DNA from: Phoronis australis
Lineage: Eukaryota > Phoronida > Phoronidae
Reading direction: 5' to 3'
Length of the DNA stretch: 64,000 nucleotides
Assembly: GCA_002633005.1 (NCBI GenBank)
Contig: NMRA01000403.1
Location: forward strand, 334,309-398,308
Shown here: one piece after another, positions 1 to 14,100 of the stretch
Layout of the letters: every line of letters starts with the position of its first letter
Numbering within the stretch: the stretch's first letter is position 1
Notes under the pieces: model-generated
Database searches by the model: none
The model's input: only the letters and a program-made list of their open reading frames with translations
Told to the model about the DNA's origin: nothing
Position numbers and translations under genes: made by a program

Positions 1-3000
1 CTACGGTTTTTTTTGTCGCGAAAGCTTGTGGTAAAAATATCAACACATCAAGCGTAGCGGGACGGCCTTCATGATGGTATATGCGCAAACTTCTAATTTT
101 ACATCCCATCGCCGTAGAATCTCTGATCTGCGACTTTCAACAAAGCGTAAGAACCACAACATACCGTTGGAACGAAAACTTGCACGAAAAATCACTTGCA
201 CGATGAAAAGCCTGACAAGAGGTCACGGAATTACTAGTACGAACCAAAATGGAAAGGTGTTAAAAGGGTGTGTGGGGGGGCAGTAATTGGTCCCAAATTT
301 GCGCAAAAATAATGAATTTTTAAACTAAAAAATGAGCAAACAGTGGAAAAACATAAGCTGCACCATCAGATAAATACAAAGTTAAAGAAATACATGTAAA
401 CCATGCACGGGATTGTGCTTTCAGTCAAAATTCGCCCATGGCCAGAATCTTGTCGTCCAGTACCTCATTTGCGTCAGAATATCACATTTCTCATTAAACT
501 CCAAGGTGTTACCCCCCTCCTTTCTCGAGACCTACATGTACATTTTTTCGCCCTGGCCCATGACTTCACATACATGTACATGTACAGCTCAGTCAGTAAA
601 CGCCACATTCTCCGCGGCCAAAACCTGAGCTCATAAAATACCTTTGCCGCATTAAAATCTTACAGTGATTTATTTTAAGAAAGTGTATGATAGCAACATA
701 GACTGATTGTTTCATAGAAAATCAATACCATTAAGCGACTCGCTGTGTTTCCGCCTCTAAGAATTTGTTAAGATTAAAAATCTTTTAACGATTAATTATC
801 AAAGCTCAAGAGTTATTTTTCAAGATAGCGATAAGTGTCCGCCACTGGGGTCTGCAAAGGTCATACCCCCAATTCCCCGTCGTCCAAAAAACTAGCCCCT
901 GCCTCGTCTTGAAGACATATTTATACTTAATTGATAAGTGATAATCATTTATTTTGTTTTCAGTAAAATTTAATTAAAATGGATTGCATTGTGTTTTACC
1001 GCAATATATTTCGGTCTTATAAATTAGCGCATGAGGTCATTCGTTTGGTTGCAGTCACGTGAATAATTAAAATACATACTAATTCAATTTGCAATTTGTC
1101 AGAAATTGAAACCAGGCATGCGAGCCCCGTATTTATATGAATAGAATCTTTTAAACCCCTTTTTCCTAGAACAAAAGACACCGCAATAAACGCGATAAGA
1201 TAAAATGTACCGTTCACAGAATACTTAGCTGCGTGGCTTCGCCTATTGCCCGATCATTTTGTTAAGAGTTGATAAAAACTGAAATCTATGTCTACTACAC
1301 AACCAAAGCACATCGACGATTCCAAACCATACCCCGACTAGTTTCTACTCCTGTAAAACAAGGCAGTTTACTTTGCAACACCGTGCGTCGGGTTCCCCTT
1401 TGTACAGCCTCACGCAATCAAATTGAATTCGGAAACAAGAAAATAAAGAGAAAAAAATGAGCGTGCAAACACGGTGGCTCGTGTCACGCACTTATGATGC
1501 TAATATCATTTATTACTCGCTTACATACAAAACGGAAAGCATTACAATGCGATCAGAGAGAGAATGGTTATTAAACAAGCACGGTTCAACCGGCCGCACC
1601 AATTAAGACAAGTAGCCTGGGCTCTAGCGCCGGTAATTAACAGGCTATGTTTTCCTAATGCATTTAATGTATCGCTTAATTAGATGACGGATTGAGAGGG
1701 GGTAACAGTATGATATTCTGCAAATTATACTTACATACCGCCGTTGGATTTCAGTTAAGTGTACCGTTAATTTACAGCGAAACCGCGCGAGCTCTCGGCG
1801 GAAGGTTAAAATTAGTCCAGTTTGTGCAAAGGCGATTTGCTACATTTTAACCGCCAACAATTTACTTGGAAACTGCAGTTTTCGATATAAGGTCACAAAG
1901 GTTAGTTGGTTCAGGTCTTCCTTAACTCTAAGACCTACGATCACCAACTAAATAAAAAAATTGCGGTTGCTAACTCGGCCAAGGTTTATTTATTATTTAT
2001 TATTGTGATATTTGAAATGAGGGTGGCCTCTTCAGTGATAGCACTGCTTTCCAAGAGGGCCCTCAAGGTTGTTTTTTTAAACGCTGCCCTGAGAAGCATA
2101 AGCAAGCCATGGAATTTCATAATTTGCCAAATGGATAACAAATAAGAAAAAAATCAAACCCCGCATCCTTTTTTTCTCTCGTCTCTGATAGGTTTCATTT
2201 TTTGAAAAATTGAGCAACAAAGACAAAGTATCGCAACACCGACTAGAATTTCAAAACAACCACGGACCAGAACCAAGTATGATTTTTGCCAGAGAGGCGA
2301 AAGTAAAATCAACCCACACCGGAAGGAGACTTTCTGTCAAACAGAAAATTTAGGGTGGGTGAAGGCGTCCAGCAATTCGGATTGACATTTTGACCATTCA
2401 GGTATCATCTGTGGTAATCTTTGTGGTATCGTCGCGAGCGGGTAAATGAAAGTAGGATTCTCGGCACTGTTTTACATCATTTGGTATTGCTTCCTTTGCC
2501 CATTTTGCCCGGTTACTTCGTAGATGTGCAAAGACTTTGAGGTGAGAACAACCTCTTCTCACGTCAGTGTGACGGACACGATCAGTTCAAAGACCCATAA
2601 TTTAATTCGATTTCTAGGAAAGATGCCACAATCCGTCTAGTAAAGTCTTACAGTAGTAATGTATCACCTTCAGTGTAAGTCCGAGTACGTCATTTTTTAA
2701 CCGGAGCTCGCAAATTTCATTTTTGTCAATCTCCAGTAATGAGCTATGAGAATACTCTACGATTAAATTTTCTAAAAAATACCTGCACCGATGGCACGAA
2801 AACAACACCATTTTTAGTTCAGCTAAATTCACCAGCTTTATCAGCCCTTGAAAGGTCGAGAAATACATTATTTGACAATTATTTTCGTGCGCAATTTCTT
2901 AACAATTACTGTAAATAAGAACAATACAGTCCATCGATCAGCGCAATGTTTATGTTTTAGTCACCTGAATTCCATTTATCCACGCCACGCTGATGTCGTT

Positions 3001-3549
3001 TGATCGCTCATGCGTCCGCAAATGATAAAAAGATGAATAATCGTGTTTTAAACAAAACATAACAATCTTTGACACGACTCTTTGACAACAATTCTCTTTC
3101 GTATGTTAGGAGATCTGTAACACCTCCTAGCATGTGGTATTTTTCTCGCGCTCGCGTGCAATGTTATTTTGTGAAGCGATACAAGATTTTCTATGGTAAG
3201 CTTCTATTGTGTTTGCTAATTGATCAAGAATGCTGCATTCTCACGCTGTGATTTAGTGCGGAAAAGAATGCAATAATTAAAATTGAATTATTGGTGCATT
3301 GAATTAATTTTGAGAACAACAAAATAATTCGGTTGCCAGTGGTAACTGTCAACGCAAAACGACACAGAAAGGGAATTGGCATTGAAAATAATTCTAATGA
3401 CTAAATGATACGTTTACAAAAGTTACGATTTTTTCCAACATATTTACACTATCAGCGACATGTACAGTATCGATGTAATTAATGTGAAATGATGAACCTA
3501 CTGTACATGTAGAAGAGACGTTCTTGGCGGAACTTTCTTTACGGAACTT

Positions 3550-3615
3550 GGCGGTAGTGCGGAATCGAACAACCGTCCGCAAAAACGACCCCAACGCTCT
3601 GCTGCTTAACCAAAA
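3550..3615 (-). repeat. tRNA-derived SINE head
   Basis: On the minus strand an A-box-like TGGTTAAGCAGCAGAGCG (3612-3595) is followed by a B-box GTTCGATTCC (3570-3561), spaced as in a tRNA. No clean acceptor stem closes it, so a tRNA-derived repeat is more likely than a tRNA gene. Confidence 0.5.
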
Positions 3616-4576
3616 TCCACGAGTTAATTAGCATTTAGATGGTCAAGACATCAGAGTTGATTTCAGCGAACACCTGACCGACAACGGCGATAATTGACGA
3701 CTTTTAATATAATTACAAAAACGCAACGATTTTGTTTTATAGTTTTGGTCAAAGAAAGCTAATAGCTCCAACAAGCCTACATTTATATCTAACCGAACGT
3801 TAATTTCAAAAATGCGTTTTACCGCCGCAAAACCGATAATGTCCTTTGAAATGCTAAAATAAAAATTGAGATCAAACTGGCGACGTACATAAGTTCCTGA
3901 ATGCTTTCGGTTGCTGCAATTGTTGAAAAGCAGCAAACCAGGGAACACGTTGTGCCGATTTCTTTTTTTCGTAATTGTTTCTACAGTTTGAAAACTTTAT
4001 TTTTTACGTTTTTAAAAAGTTCATATTTTCATTGACGCGTGAATCGTTTTCCCGATCACATGAATACCGAGTCGGTAGCGTTCATGTACGGCGGCCTACA
4101 GTGCGTTTTCACAAGTTGTGTTATTGATTGTTGTGAGTAGGCACGTGTGGAATAGTATGAAGTTCTTTCCAATTCTAAACAACGCAATCACGTGTTCGGG
4201 AGTAAAAACGTGAGCTGTCAAAATCAGAATCAGAGATAGTACAGGTCATCATCTTGTCATAATCCTTACAGTGACAGGATTCTGTTCTGTTACCAATAAG
4301 AAAATCGAAACCATCAGTGACAGTTCAAAGTTTATTGCTGTTGGTCAGCCACAAAAATGCGAGTTCGAAAATGACAGGTGTATGCTCACTGGACAATAAT
4401 TAGTGGAGTGTAAGGTGTGACTATATTTTAAACTGCAAATGGCTTCCCTTAGGAATTCAATGTTGACAAGTAAACAGCATTGAGATCATGAGTCAAATGA
4501 CGATTAACACTGGTAAAGCAGTGAATGTTCAATAACACCACACAACCACGAAACCACATAGTCAATTTGTAACTCC

Positions 4577-4582
4577 TTTATT
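4577..4582 (-). terminator. DDX31: Candidate poly(A) signal of DDX31
   Basis: AATAAA on the minus strand, about 445 bp beyond the DDX31 stop codon. It is one of several AT-rich candidates in the region, so the evidence is positional. Confidence 0.35.
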
Positions 4583-5024
4583 CAGATTTTATGGTTTCCA
4601 AAGGTTTTCATGTCCCGAAAAGAAAAGACAGTACAGCCTGGACACTTTCAAGCCTTCTATTTTGATATGATCTGATAAGAAACAGTATTTTCCCTCACAA
4701 AACGACCATGTGAACAGAGTCGCTCCTTTGTAGAGGAACCCACTAGGGACACCAGAGTGTGAGTAAAATCAGTCGGGCTGACCACCTGACAGCAGAAAGT
4801 CAAAAGATTACTCCAAATCGATTATCTTGTTTAAAGGGGATATTTATAGCATGTACAGACATGGTCATAAACTGGACATTTTTGTGTGTTTTTATCCAAT
4901 CTTAATTGTATTAACCAATGAGGGCAACTTTAAGTCGCATTGAGAAGACTGGTAAATGCTGAACATGAGCCCGTCCCTTCAGACATAACTGATGCTGAAA
5001 CCTATTTTTGGTCTACCGCACACA

Positions 5025-5160
5025 TCAACTGCCCTTTTTCTTCTTTTTCATGTTAAAAAGTTTTCGATCTTTCTTGAACATAGCTTTAGTAGCGCCCTCT
5101 ATTCCGCTGCCAAACTCGGAGACATTCACTCTCTTCTTCTTGGCTACCTTTTCTTTTTTC
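5025..5160 (-). CDS. DDX31: DDX31 terminal coding exon (Lys-rich tail)
   Basis: A TTTTAACAG acceptor precedes an open stretch of 44 codons ending in TGA. It enters in phase 2, matching exon 16 if that exon ends at 7653. The product is a basic tail with a VSEFGSGI segment resembling the conserved SEF/SEY-SG motif near the end of DDX31/Dbp7 proteins, then polylysine. The intron before it is about 2.5 kb and contains the 300-N gap. Assignment to this gene is inferred from phase and motif; no transcript evidence is available. If this exon is wrong, exon 16 would read through to a TGA at 7634-7636. Confidence 0.75.
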
Positions 5161-8100
5161 CTGTTAAAATAAAATGTTTTAATACATTGGACTTGTTTGC
5201 GACAATCACAATCCAAATAAAATTTTGCTTAAGTAATTGAAATTCCCTTAATTTCACAAATTTGTTATTTTCCAAAACACTGGGGGTTATAGGGCATAAT
5301 TATGAAGTAAAATAATACTACATGAGTGGTTAGCAACTTTAGAACAATTATCACCAAAGTTATAAAAAATGTCGTCCACTACCTATATGTAATCAGTGGC
5401 GAATTTAGAGGGGGGACAAGGGGGCCATGACCCCCTAAAATTCTCCCAGATTCCATTTGGCAGTACGGGGGTGCGAATGGCTGACGGGCAAAATCCTGGC
5501 TAATACTCTGCCCTGGCCCCCCCCTGACTCAAAATCCTGGATCCGCCAATGGTAATAATTAAGAAAGTTGTCCTATAAGCACAAACATTGCAAAATCAAT
5601 TTTTCAAAGTTCCTGAACCCTCGACTGAAGAAGAAATTTATTTATTCCAGACCCTGTAATGTCTAACTATCTTAATTTCTATACGTTTGTGCCAAACTAA
5701 TGATTTTGAAACAACATTCAACTGGACAGTAAAAAACAAATGTAAAGTAATTTTCACTTATTTTGTACAAAAATAATTGCCAAAGTTGTCATTTTTCAAT
5801 TTTTCAGATTTTGAGCACTCACCACAAATATGGAAAATTTACCAAAAGTTGTTTTATGACATCTAAACAATACAATCATGCTTGTTACAGACTAAGAATT
5901 TCTTGATCTTTATTTTTGTGGACAAAAACCACAAAAAAGAATTTTATTTGTTGCCAAAAGTAATTTCAAGTTTGATCTCGAGTAAAAAGATTAAGTCTCC
6001 AGAAAGCCCAATGGAACATCATTTCTCACAGGAATTTTCTCCATTTATTTTACTAGTCGCTTATAAATCCTTATCCATAGACAAAATGTAGAACAAAAGC
6101 TCAGCACATTCCTGGCAATTAATACCCCAGAGGCGGATCAACGGGGGGTTCAGGGGGTTTAAACCCCCCCACCGGGACAGGATCAGAAATAAAAATTAAA
6201 AAAGAAACGGCACCAGGAAAACAAAATCAGCTACAAAAACAAAACAAAACAAAACAAAAAATTCTTACACGGGAAGGCAGAAACCATCTCCCCACCTCCC
6301 CCCACTTGGTGATACGCGCCTCAGATTCGTGCGAATCCTAAACCCCCTTACTGAAAATGCTGGTGTACCTCCAGCTGAGAGTTATCGAGCATGAGAAAGA
6401 ACAGTAAAACACATTCCAAACACCAATTTGTTGATAATGCTAACAATAAGTGAAATGCGAAAACACTGCCTTTTCAAATAAATTAAAGTCCACGAACTTC
6501 AATGAGTGCATTTTCCTCGAATCTAACACGAGAAATCAGACATCACAGGTAAAACACTAGTAAAGAAAACACAGCACAGAGTGAGCATGAGTTAAAACAA
6601 CAAGGTATGCCGCGGCGTTACTTTAAGTGATGTCGTGGCATACAACAATAACTCGACTGTACTCAGTTAACACAGGTCACTAAGTGCCGGTTGTTTGACC
6701 AACATCAACAAAGCTTAATTGAAAACGAAAGTTGAAAATAAATTTCGCACGTCACAAACTCTAAGTGCAGCACATTTTACTGACACCAGGAAAATTTAAC
6801 TGTGAAATAACTTTGGAAATATATTTTCAAAGAATTGACAATGAATGTTTTGCTCTTAAGCTGTTTATACGGATTATGAACATAATTCATAAAGTAAGCG
6901 AAACCATGAATGATGTGGACACTGTCCAAATTGTGCAAACTACTGCCACCTATTGACATACTTGGAAATTACANNNNNNNNNNNNNNNNNNNNNNNNNNN
7001 NNNNNNNNNNNNNNNNNNNNNNNNNNNNNNNNNNNNNNNNNNNNNNNNNNNNNNNNNNNNNNNNNNNNNNNNNNNNNNNNNNNNNNNNNNNNNNNNNNNN
7101 NNNNNNNNNNNNNNNNNNNNNNNNNNNNNNNNNNNNNNNNNNNNNNNNNNNNNNNNNNNNNNNNNNNNNNNNNNNNNNNNNNNNNNNNNNNNNNNNNNNN
7201 NNNNNNNNNNNNNNNNNNNNNNNNNNNNNNNNNNNNNNNNNNNNNNNNNNNNNNNNNNNNNNNNNNNNNNNNNGGGGGAGGGGGGGTGTTGTCCTAGTTC
7301 TGGTTATTTTCGTAAACAAAACATTTCAACAAAGAATTCACCAGTCACTAGTGAAGGGCATATTATCAATTTATTGATTAATGCATACATCTAATTAATT
7401 GTGGGATATTAATCTACACTTTGAATGTTTTCTGTTTTTTATTGTTTTAAACAGTTTTGGACTTAATGAAATAAGTATTAATTATTTAATATACTAAATT
7501 TTGAAAAATAGGATAATTATCTATCTAGTAACTATATAGTTTTGTATTTTGAAGATAACAATAAAAACAATATTTATTTATCATACTGCTATTATTAATT
7601 TTGTATTTTTAAGAACTTTCTTTAGCAACACAGTCAACACGAATGAACCAACCTCATTTTTTCCTTGTTCATCTCAAGTTTTCTCTGCGCCAAATCGCGA
7701 TAATGCCCGACCTTTGATGGTGCCTCCCGCAAACCAAAACTTTTAGCCATGTGACCCAAGTGAAGATGTTTAACGTGGAACACTTGTTTCACCTCTGATG
7801 GATAGGTGGCGTAAGCGCGCAGGAACGACTGGTACGCTAGATGGAGGAAGAGAACAATGACCATATCGTGGGTGTATTTGCGCAGAATATTTAGTTAAGG
7901 CAATGTGAAAACTTGCAAATCGTACATTGCTGACAATCAAAGGCTTGGAACGGTAGACTGTTGTGCCACCATCAGTTTAGTAGCTGTTACATTTCCACAA
8001 CAATTAGGGAATGAAAGCTTCTGTGCAAGTTGTCTTTAAAAAAAATCCGAGCTCATGCGAATACACAGAAGTTAGATTTAATGAACAAATTATACTTCAC

Positions 8101-11100
8101 AAGAATGAGAGTCATTGTATCGATAACTTGAAAATACTGATATATAACAGACTCAACAGACAACGTGCAAAAACGAATTTCTTTCTGGCTAATATTCCAA
8201 AGAAATCATGCAATTGGCCAGTTCACAGTAAACGCAAAAAACTAATGCGTGTGGTTTACAGAGCAGAGATTTCTGGGATATCGTTTCCTTCTCAACACGG
8301 TGAACAGCCTATACACTGCATTTTTGATACATCTATTAACTATTATAGGACCATCATAATACGACAAAACACAATGTGGGATGTGTTCCAAAATATGCAA
8401 AAACCAAGATTATGCAAGACTTTGTGAGAAATCATCATTATGTTACAAGTAAATCAGGTAATCACACTTGTCTAGTTTTACTTGCCAATGTCTTGCAGCT
8501 ATAAAAGCATCTCCGGTGTTCCGACAAAAATCCGAGTGAAAAATTGGAATACAAAGTGGTATACGGAAAATTAAGGATTAGTCAACCCACTACACTGAAA
8601 ATGAACAGTTCATTGTTCAAGTGTCATCGTGCTCTACCTGCAAAAAGGTCAATGTAACAAAAATCTAACTCACCTTTCCGGGCTGACAGCAGCACCTCCT
8701 GGTGGCTGTAGATAAAGTTTTCTAACTTCATCTGCACTGCAGTGGCACATTCCTCCACAGTATGAGGGTTCTGTTTCTGTGAATACAGGGTGAGACACTT
8801 GTAAGTAACTACAGGGTGACACAAGTGTGTGAATGTTGACAAAGGCATTACCCTACTCATCCAGGGTGCTTAAGCTGGAAAAATTCAAAATCATGAAACA
8901 AGCGTTTTTTCAATTTTTTTTAGACATCTACCTGAACAGTGGATTCACAGGTAAACGCGTCAGACTCACAAGCAAGAGTCAAATGAAACAAGTAGTAAGC
9001 TACAGGACCCAACTGTATGAGGCAAATAACTGTTGAAATTCTCAACTTTCCTTGGTCAAAGTCAAATGAGTTTTCACAGGTACAATTCAAGGGAGACTGG
9101 TAACAGGCAGAATACTTCGAAAGACCTTCAGTATCACAACTTCCAAAAAACTTGACATTGTCAAAAATTCAACAAAACATTAGAGCAAAGATTTCCATCT
9201 AAGATGGAAAAGATTTTCTTTTGATTAGCTCCACAACTTTTACCAAATGTGACCAATTTCATCAAAAAGGGCAAATTACCGAATTGCCTCGTTCTTTGAA
9301 AAGTGCAGAAGGCTCTCGGTCCCCTTCAAGAGGAAGACGACATCAATCGGACCAACTTCATAAATTAGTATACTTCAGCTTGCATACACCAATACTTAAA
9401 ACACAGTTTACGCAAAATTCCAGACACTGATGAAATTTAAATGTAACTGTACTATCCACAACACGCAACAGGGTGTAAGGAAAATTATTGTGAACCTCTT
9501 TATACATACGCCGTCAGACATAGTGAGAGATCCCGCCTCTAGCAGGAGAGTCTTGAGGATATCCTGCATGTCTAGTTCTTGTAAACTGCAACGGAAATCA
9601 CCTTTAGCATTTTGGGGAGTAAAACGAACAGAGCGGCCATTTTGCGCAGTAGAGATAACAAAGTTGGTGGCTTAATTTTTTACAATATAGGAACCTAAAT
9701 CATTATTTTTTCTCAATAAGAAAATAACTTTTTTGGAATTACTGTTAGTCATCTCTCAAATAAGTTGTTAAAACAGGAACATTTGTAATTAAGAAATGTC
9801 GAAGGTCACACATGAAGAGAGACTTAAGTCACAAATCTTCACCGGTGTACCCAGTTCACAATAACACATGAAAGTTGAAAAAGAATTTAATAATATAAAA
9901 AAATGATCTGAGCAACTGTCAATTATGTGTATATTTTCAGAAACCTGAATTTCTACTGAAACAAGATAAAAAAATATTAAACATTTTAGGAATAATTTTG
10001 CAGAAAGTAAGATGAAATTTGTGACTAATGCCTTGACGATTGCACTATTTTAGCAGAAGTGTATTCCTGAACAGGAAGTGCTACAGAACTACTAATTTAA
10101 ACCAAAAAGACATGAATAGAATGTCCGGTGTTTTCCAAAAATACGGGTGTCATCTCATAGCTGCACTTTTCTACAAAACATTCCGAAACTGTATAACATT
10201 CGTGAAAAGGTCTTGACAGATTAATTCTTAATAACAAAATCTGAGTACCTGATTTTGTTGTCAGACAATGTCCTTATGTAGTCAACTTCCGACGGCAGAA
10301 GAAAGAGCAGGGAGTTACCATGACTACCAATTCTGGCTGTTCGGCCAACTCTGTGAATGTAGTCCGCTGTAGAGCCAGGCGCAGTGTACTGGATAATCCA
10401 CTGTACTTTTGGAAGGTCAAGGCCACGTGCAGCTACATCCTGAAAACAGACGTTAAGTCAAACCAGTACCAAGGGAGATAACTTGCAAGTTGGAGAAAAA
10501 CAGTTCAAAAGATGGGACAGAAAGTTCACTGGGGCCCACACAAGAAGTATAATTATTGGCATCAACTTCAGATTTTAAGACATAGTCACGTTAAATCAAA
10601 CATGCTAATTGTGTTGCGAAAGTCTGCAGTTTGATAAAAGCAGCAGTAAGCCAACGGGGTTGCGAGTGGACGCAACATGACATGGTAGTACTCACTGTGC
10701 AGAATAACACACTTTTGGAAGACTGTGCAAACTGCTGAAATGTTTTGGTCCTTTCCTGTAAAATAAACAAATACTTTTAATAATATATCAAACTTGGATA
10801 TAACAGACATGAACATCTCATGATCCAACTCATTGCAAGCAGACAGATTTAAGTTTGCAAGATGTCAAAATCAATGCTTAACTTTACCATGACTTGCCAA
10901 GGACCTTGATGAGTCATATTACAGCAAGATCTCACCCACAAAGGACACAAAGTGGGAAAAAAGGAAAATTTAGTTTATTTCTGATTATCACAGAAGATAC
11001 AAATAACTAAACAGTTTATATTTTTTTGTCTCGTATCAGAAATGTTTTGAGAAATTGTGGGTATGAACACCTCTGAAAATGAAAAAGATCAAATTGTCAA

Positions 11101-14100
11101 TTATTTTCCTCCAAAATTGATGAAATTTTACGAAAACAACACTTTGTGACCTTGAGTAATGTCAAGCAGGTTCATAAAATTAATAAATATTATTAAATCT
11201 AAAACCTTAATGCTCTTGCCTGAACACTCTTATTTGCAGCAAAAAAACAACCATGGAGACGAGATCCTTGCATTGGATGATTTTTTTCCAAACTACCTAC
11301 CTTTTGCTCCATGTCGCCATGGAGACGGTAGAATTCAATGGCTTCCTCCTTTTCTTCGTCGTCCTCTACAGCATTGAGAGTGTGATCAAACAACGTATAG
11401 TGTAAGTCAACGCTGTCTTGCGTGGATAGGAAAATGATGAGTTTCCCCTGTTTACTGTCAAACTGTAAACAATAATGTTTAATTAACATGGTGCAAACGT
11501 GCAACCTGCAAATCAATGATTGCATAGTATTTATGTCCTCCATTACAAGAACAATATTGAGTATTCGAGCATTCGTTCACTTTGTTCGTCTAACCGACAC
11601 TACAATTTTGTGTCTCTTAATGGTGAAGATATGAAAGAGCCTTCTTCTCGGTGGAGTTTAGGGGAAAAAATATTGAGTAATCGAGCATTCGTTGTTGGTT
11701 GAGTTGACACAATTCTTGTTTCCTTCTGAGAAAGATGTGATAGAATCCCCCACCTTTAGTGGAAATAAATTTGCAGTATTTTGTACGTAACAGACGGTAA
11801 AAATGGTGTAGAAAAATGAAGCTCAAGCAAAGTTTATTAGTTGTACTCAATAGATGGAGCTTTAGAGAAATAAACAAACATGATCACGTCTGCAAAACAA
11901 AGTTTATCTATGGAGCTAGAGAGAAACAATCTATCGCAAACAACTCTGCTAAATAACAAAGCTGAGATACATTTTGTTAATAATTTAACCAATAGATGGG
12001 GCTATGCGTTGATATTTGCATCTTCCACACAGTGTGTCAGCAACATAGCTCATTGCAGTGCCAATTCTCAAAATCCGACCAAAAAAGCTTGTGATCTTGC
12101 TCGTGACTTGAACTGAAAAGATGACACTATGTGCTGATGTGCAAGCTTGGTTCTGTATAAAAATTACGACACAAATAAATAGACTTATATGCAGAATATG
12201 AGGTAGCAAAATGAGTAAGTCATTTACAGGGTTCCAGCATTTTAGGAACCACTTTTCCCACTAGATAATGGTCGTCGAATTAATTATCAAAATGTGCGAC
12301 TTTAGTATAAAGTGGCTATTGACAGTGCTTAGAACAAAGAAGCCGCAATATGGTGTGCTGTCACTCATGATAGTTGAACTCAATAGATGGCGCCATGTGG
12401 TGATGTTTGTAACTATCTGGACTCCATATAAACATGGAAGATGACAATTCCTTTTAGTACATACCAACCTACAGAATGAAACCTCAACAGTGCGCAAAGC
12501 AAAGCTGGCATTATATCTGGGTTGTCAGCTGGACTCAGTAGATGGTGCTGTGTTGTGACACTTTACAAACATCTTTGCGAGCGAGTGATCACTACTGCTT
12601 TCCACAGGGCCCTTGTGGAAAGCAATGGTACACACACTCAAGTTAGATGGCACACAGAGAATGTCACAATTATCATAATTATTATGATTATTATGATTAT
12701 TATAACTTAATTACAATTAAGTGCATAACAATGCAACATTTAAAGTGGACTACTGCGGAATTAAAACGCACTCACCTTACATTTCCACAGTATAAATGCT
12801 GCCAGGGTGACAAGTCTGAGTTTACTAGGGACAATTACAAAGTGCTGTCTCAGCTTCTCTGGTACAGCGAAGGAGTCCGTCTGCACCGAGATGTCGCCAT
12901 TGTTCTCTCGCTGCGTAATGTCTACCTTAATAGCGTCTCGCAGCGTCATCCCAGCCAGTCGCTCAACACCTGTGGAATCAAGTGTCAGAAATCAATAACG
13001 TGTGGGATGAAAACATGGTCCTAATTAGACAGTATGGTAAAACGTTGCCAATTTCAGACAAAAATAATGTCAAAATTGCATTTTTTTGATTGTTCAAACA
13101 CATCCAATAATGTTTCGAATACCCACAATTTTGTGTCAATCCAGTGACTATTTTGGGATTATGTGCCATTTATGAAAAAAAAAACAACTGAAGGAAAAAT
13201 AAAATTTCACCAGTTCTCCATATGATGTTCTAAACTGGTGAGACTTCGCCACAGAATGTTTACATGTAACATGTCAATGAATGCAGTTTCTTCAGTTTAC
13301 AAAATCCAACAAATTTTGGCAGAACTCTGCCAAACCTTGATGTACTCCACGCCAGAATTTCTTAGCAATAAAAATAAACTTTGGTTACAAATATTAAAAA
13401 TTCAGCATAATTTAAATTTGGATTACTTTAACACTGTTGTGTCTAGCAACTAATTCCTTTAGCGACAGACAGACAGAAAGACAGACAGACAGAAAGACAG
13501 ACAGACAGATGGACAACCAAACTCCTAGTAAAAAGCCAGACGTAAAGGAGTTGAGACATTTTGACAGACTACAGCCGGAATTAAAATGTAAAATTCTTGA
13601 GTGCTTTATTGAAAACTAAAACACTAGTACACAAACCACACCATTACTAGGCATGTTGCCGTAAAATACGATCCGACTTCAACTGCAGTAGTGTGATCGT
13701 GAAAGAGTCTTAACTCAGGAAATCAGTTTCCTTTGACCCCTTGTGACTCACCTTGGTTGAGTGTGGCTGACAACAAAACCGTTTGTCGAGTCGTCTGTTG
13801 TTTTTCATCTAAATAACTCACAATTTTCTTCACATCCTGTTCATAGCCCATGTCTAACAATCTGCAAACATTGCACACCAAAATTAGGGTGAGAAGACTA
13901 GGCACCGATTACCCTGACATGCAGTCAATATTCAAAAATTTTTATGCATCCTAATATTAGCAGGTAACTCACACTGTTTTTTTCTAGTTTCACGCCAAAA
14001 TGGCTGCTAAAACTGTGATCCATTGGGAAACCTAATCAATGTCCTCCACTGTCTCATATTCAACCTCAATCTACTGAAAAAATTATCCAAATTTTCTGGT

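Larger units (their letters stand above)
1..5024. other. Intergenic, no gene recognised
   Basis: Only short AT-rich open frames without recognisable motifs or linked splice sites. It contains a tRNA-like SINE head near 3550-3615 on the minus strand and the likely DDX31 3' UTR at the right end. Nothing else is supported. Confidence 0.6.

Noticed and set aside
3643-3948. 101-codon minus-strand frame left of DDX31
   Set aside because: No domain, low-complexity AT-rich codons, no linked exons.
6910-7377. Long frames across the N gaps (also 52141-53145)
   Set aside because: Openness is produced by unknown bases.
8011-8427. 138-codon plus-strand frame inside DDX31 intron 15
   Set aside because: No recognisable motif or similarity, AT-rich composition typical of chance frames, and it lies in an intron of a well-supported gene.
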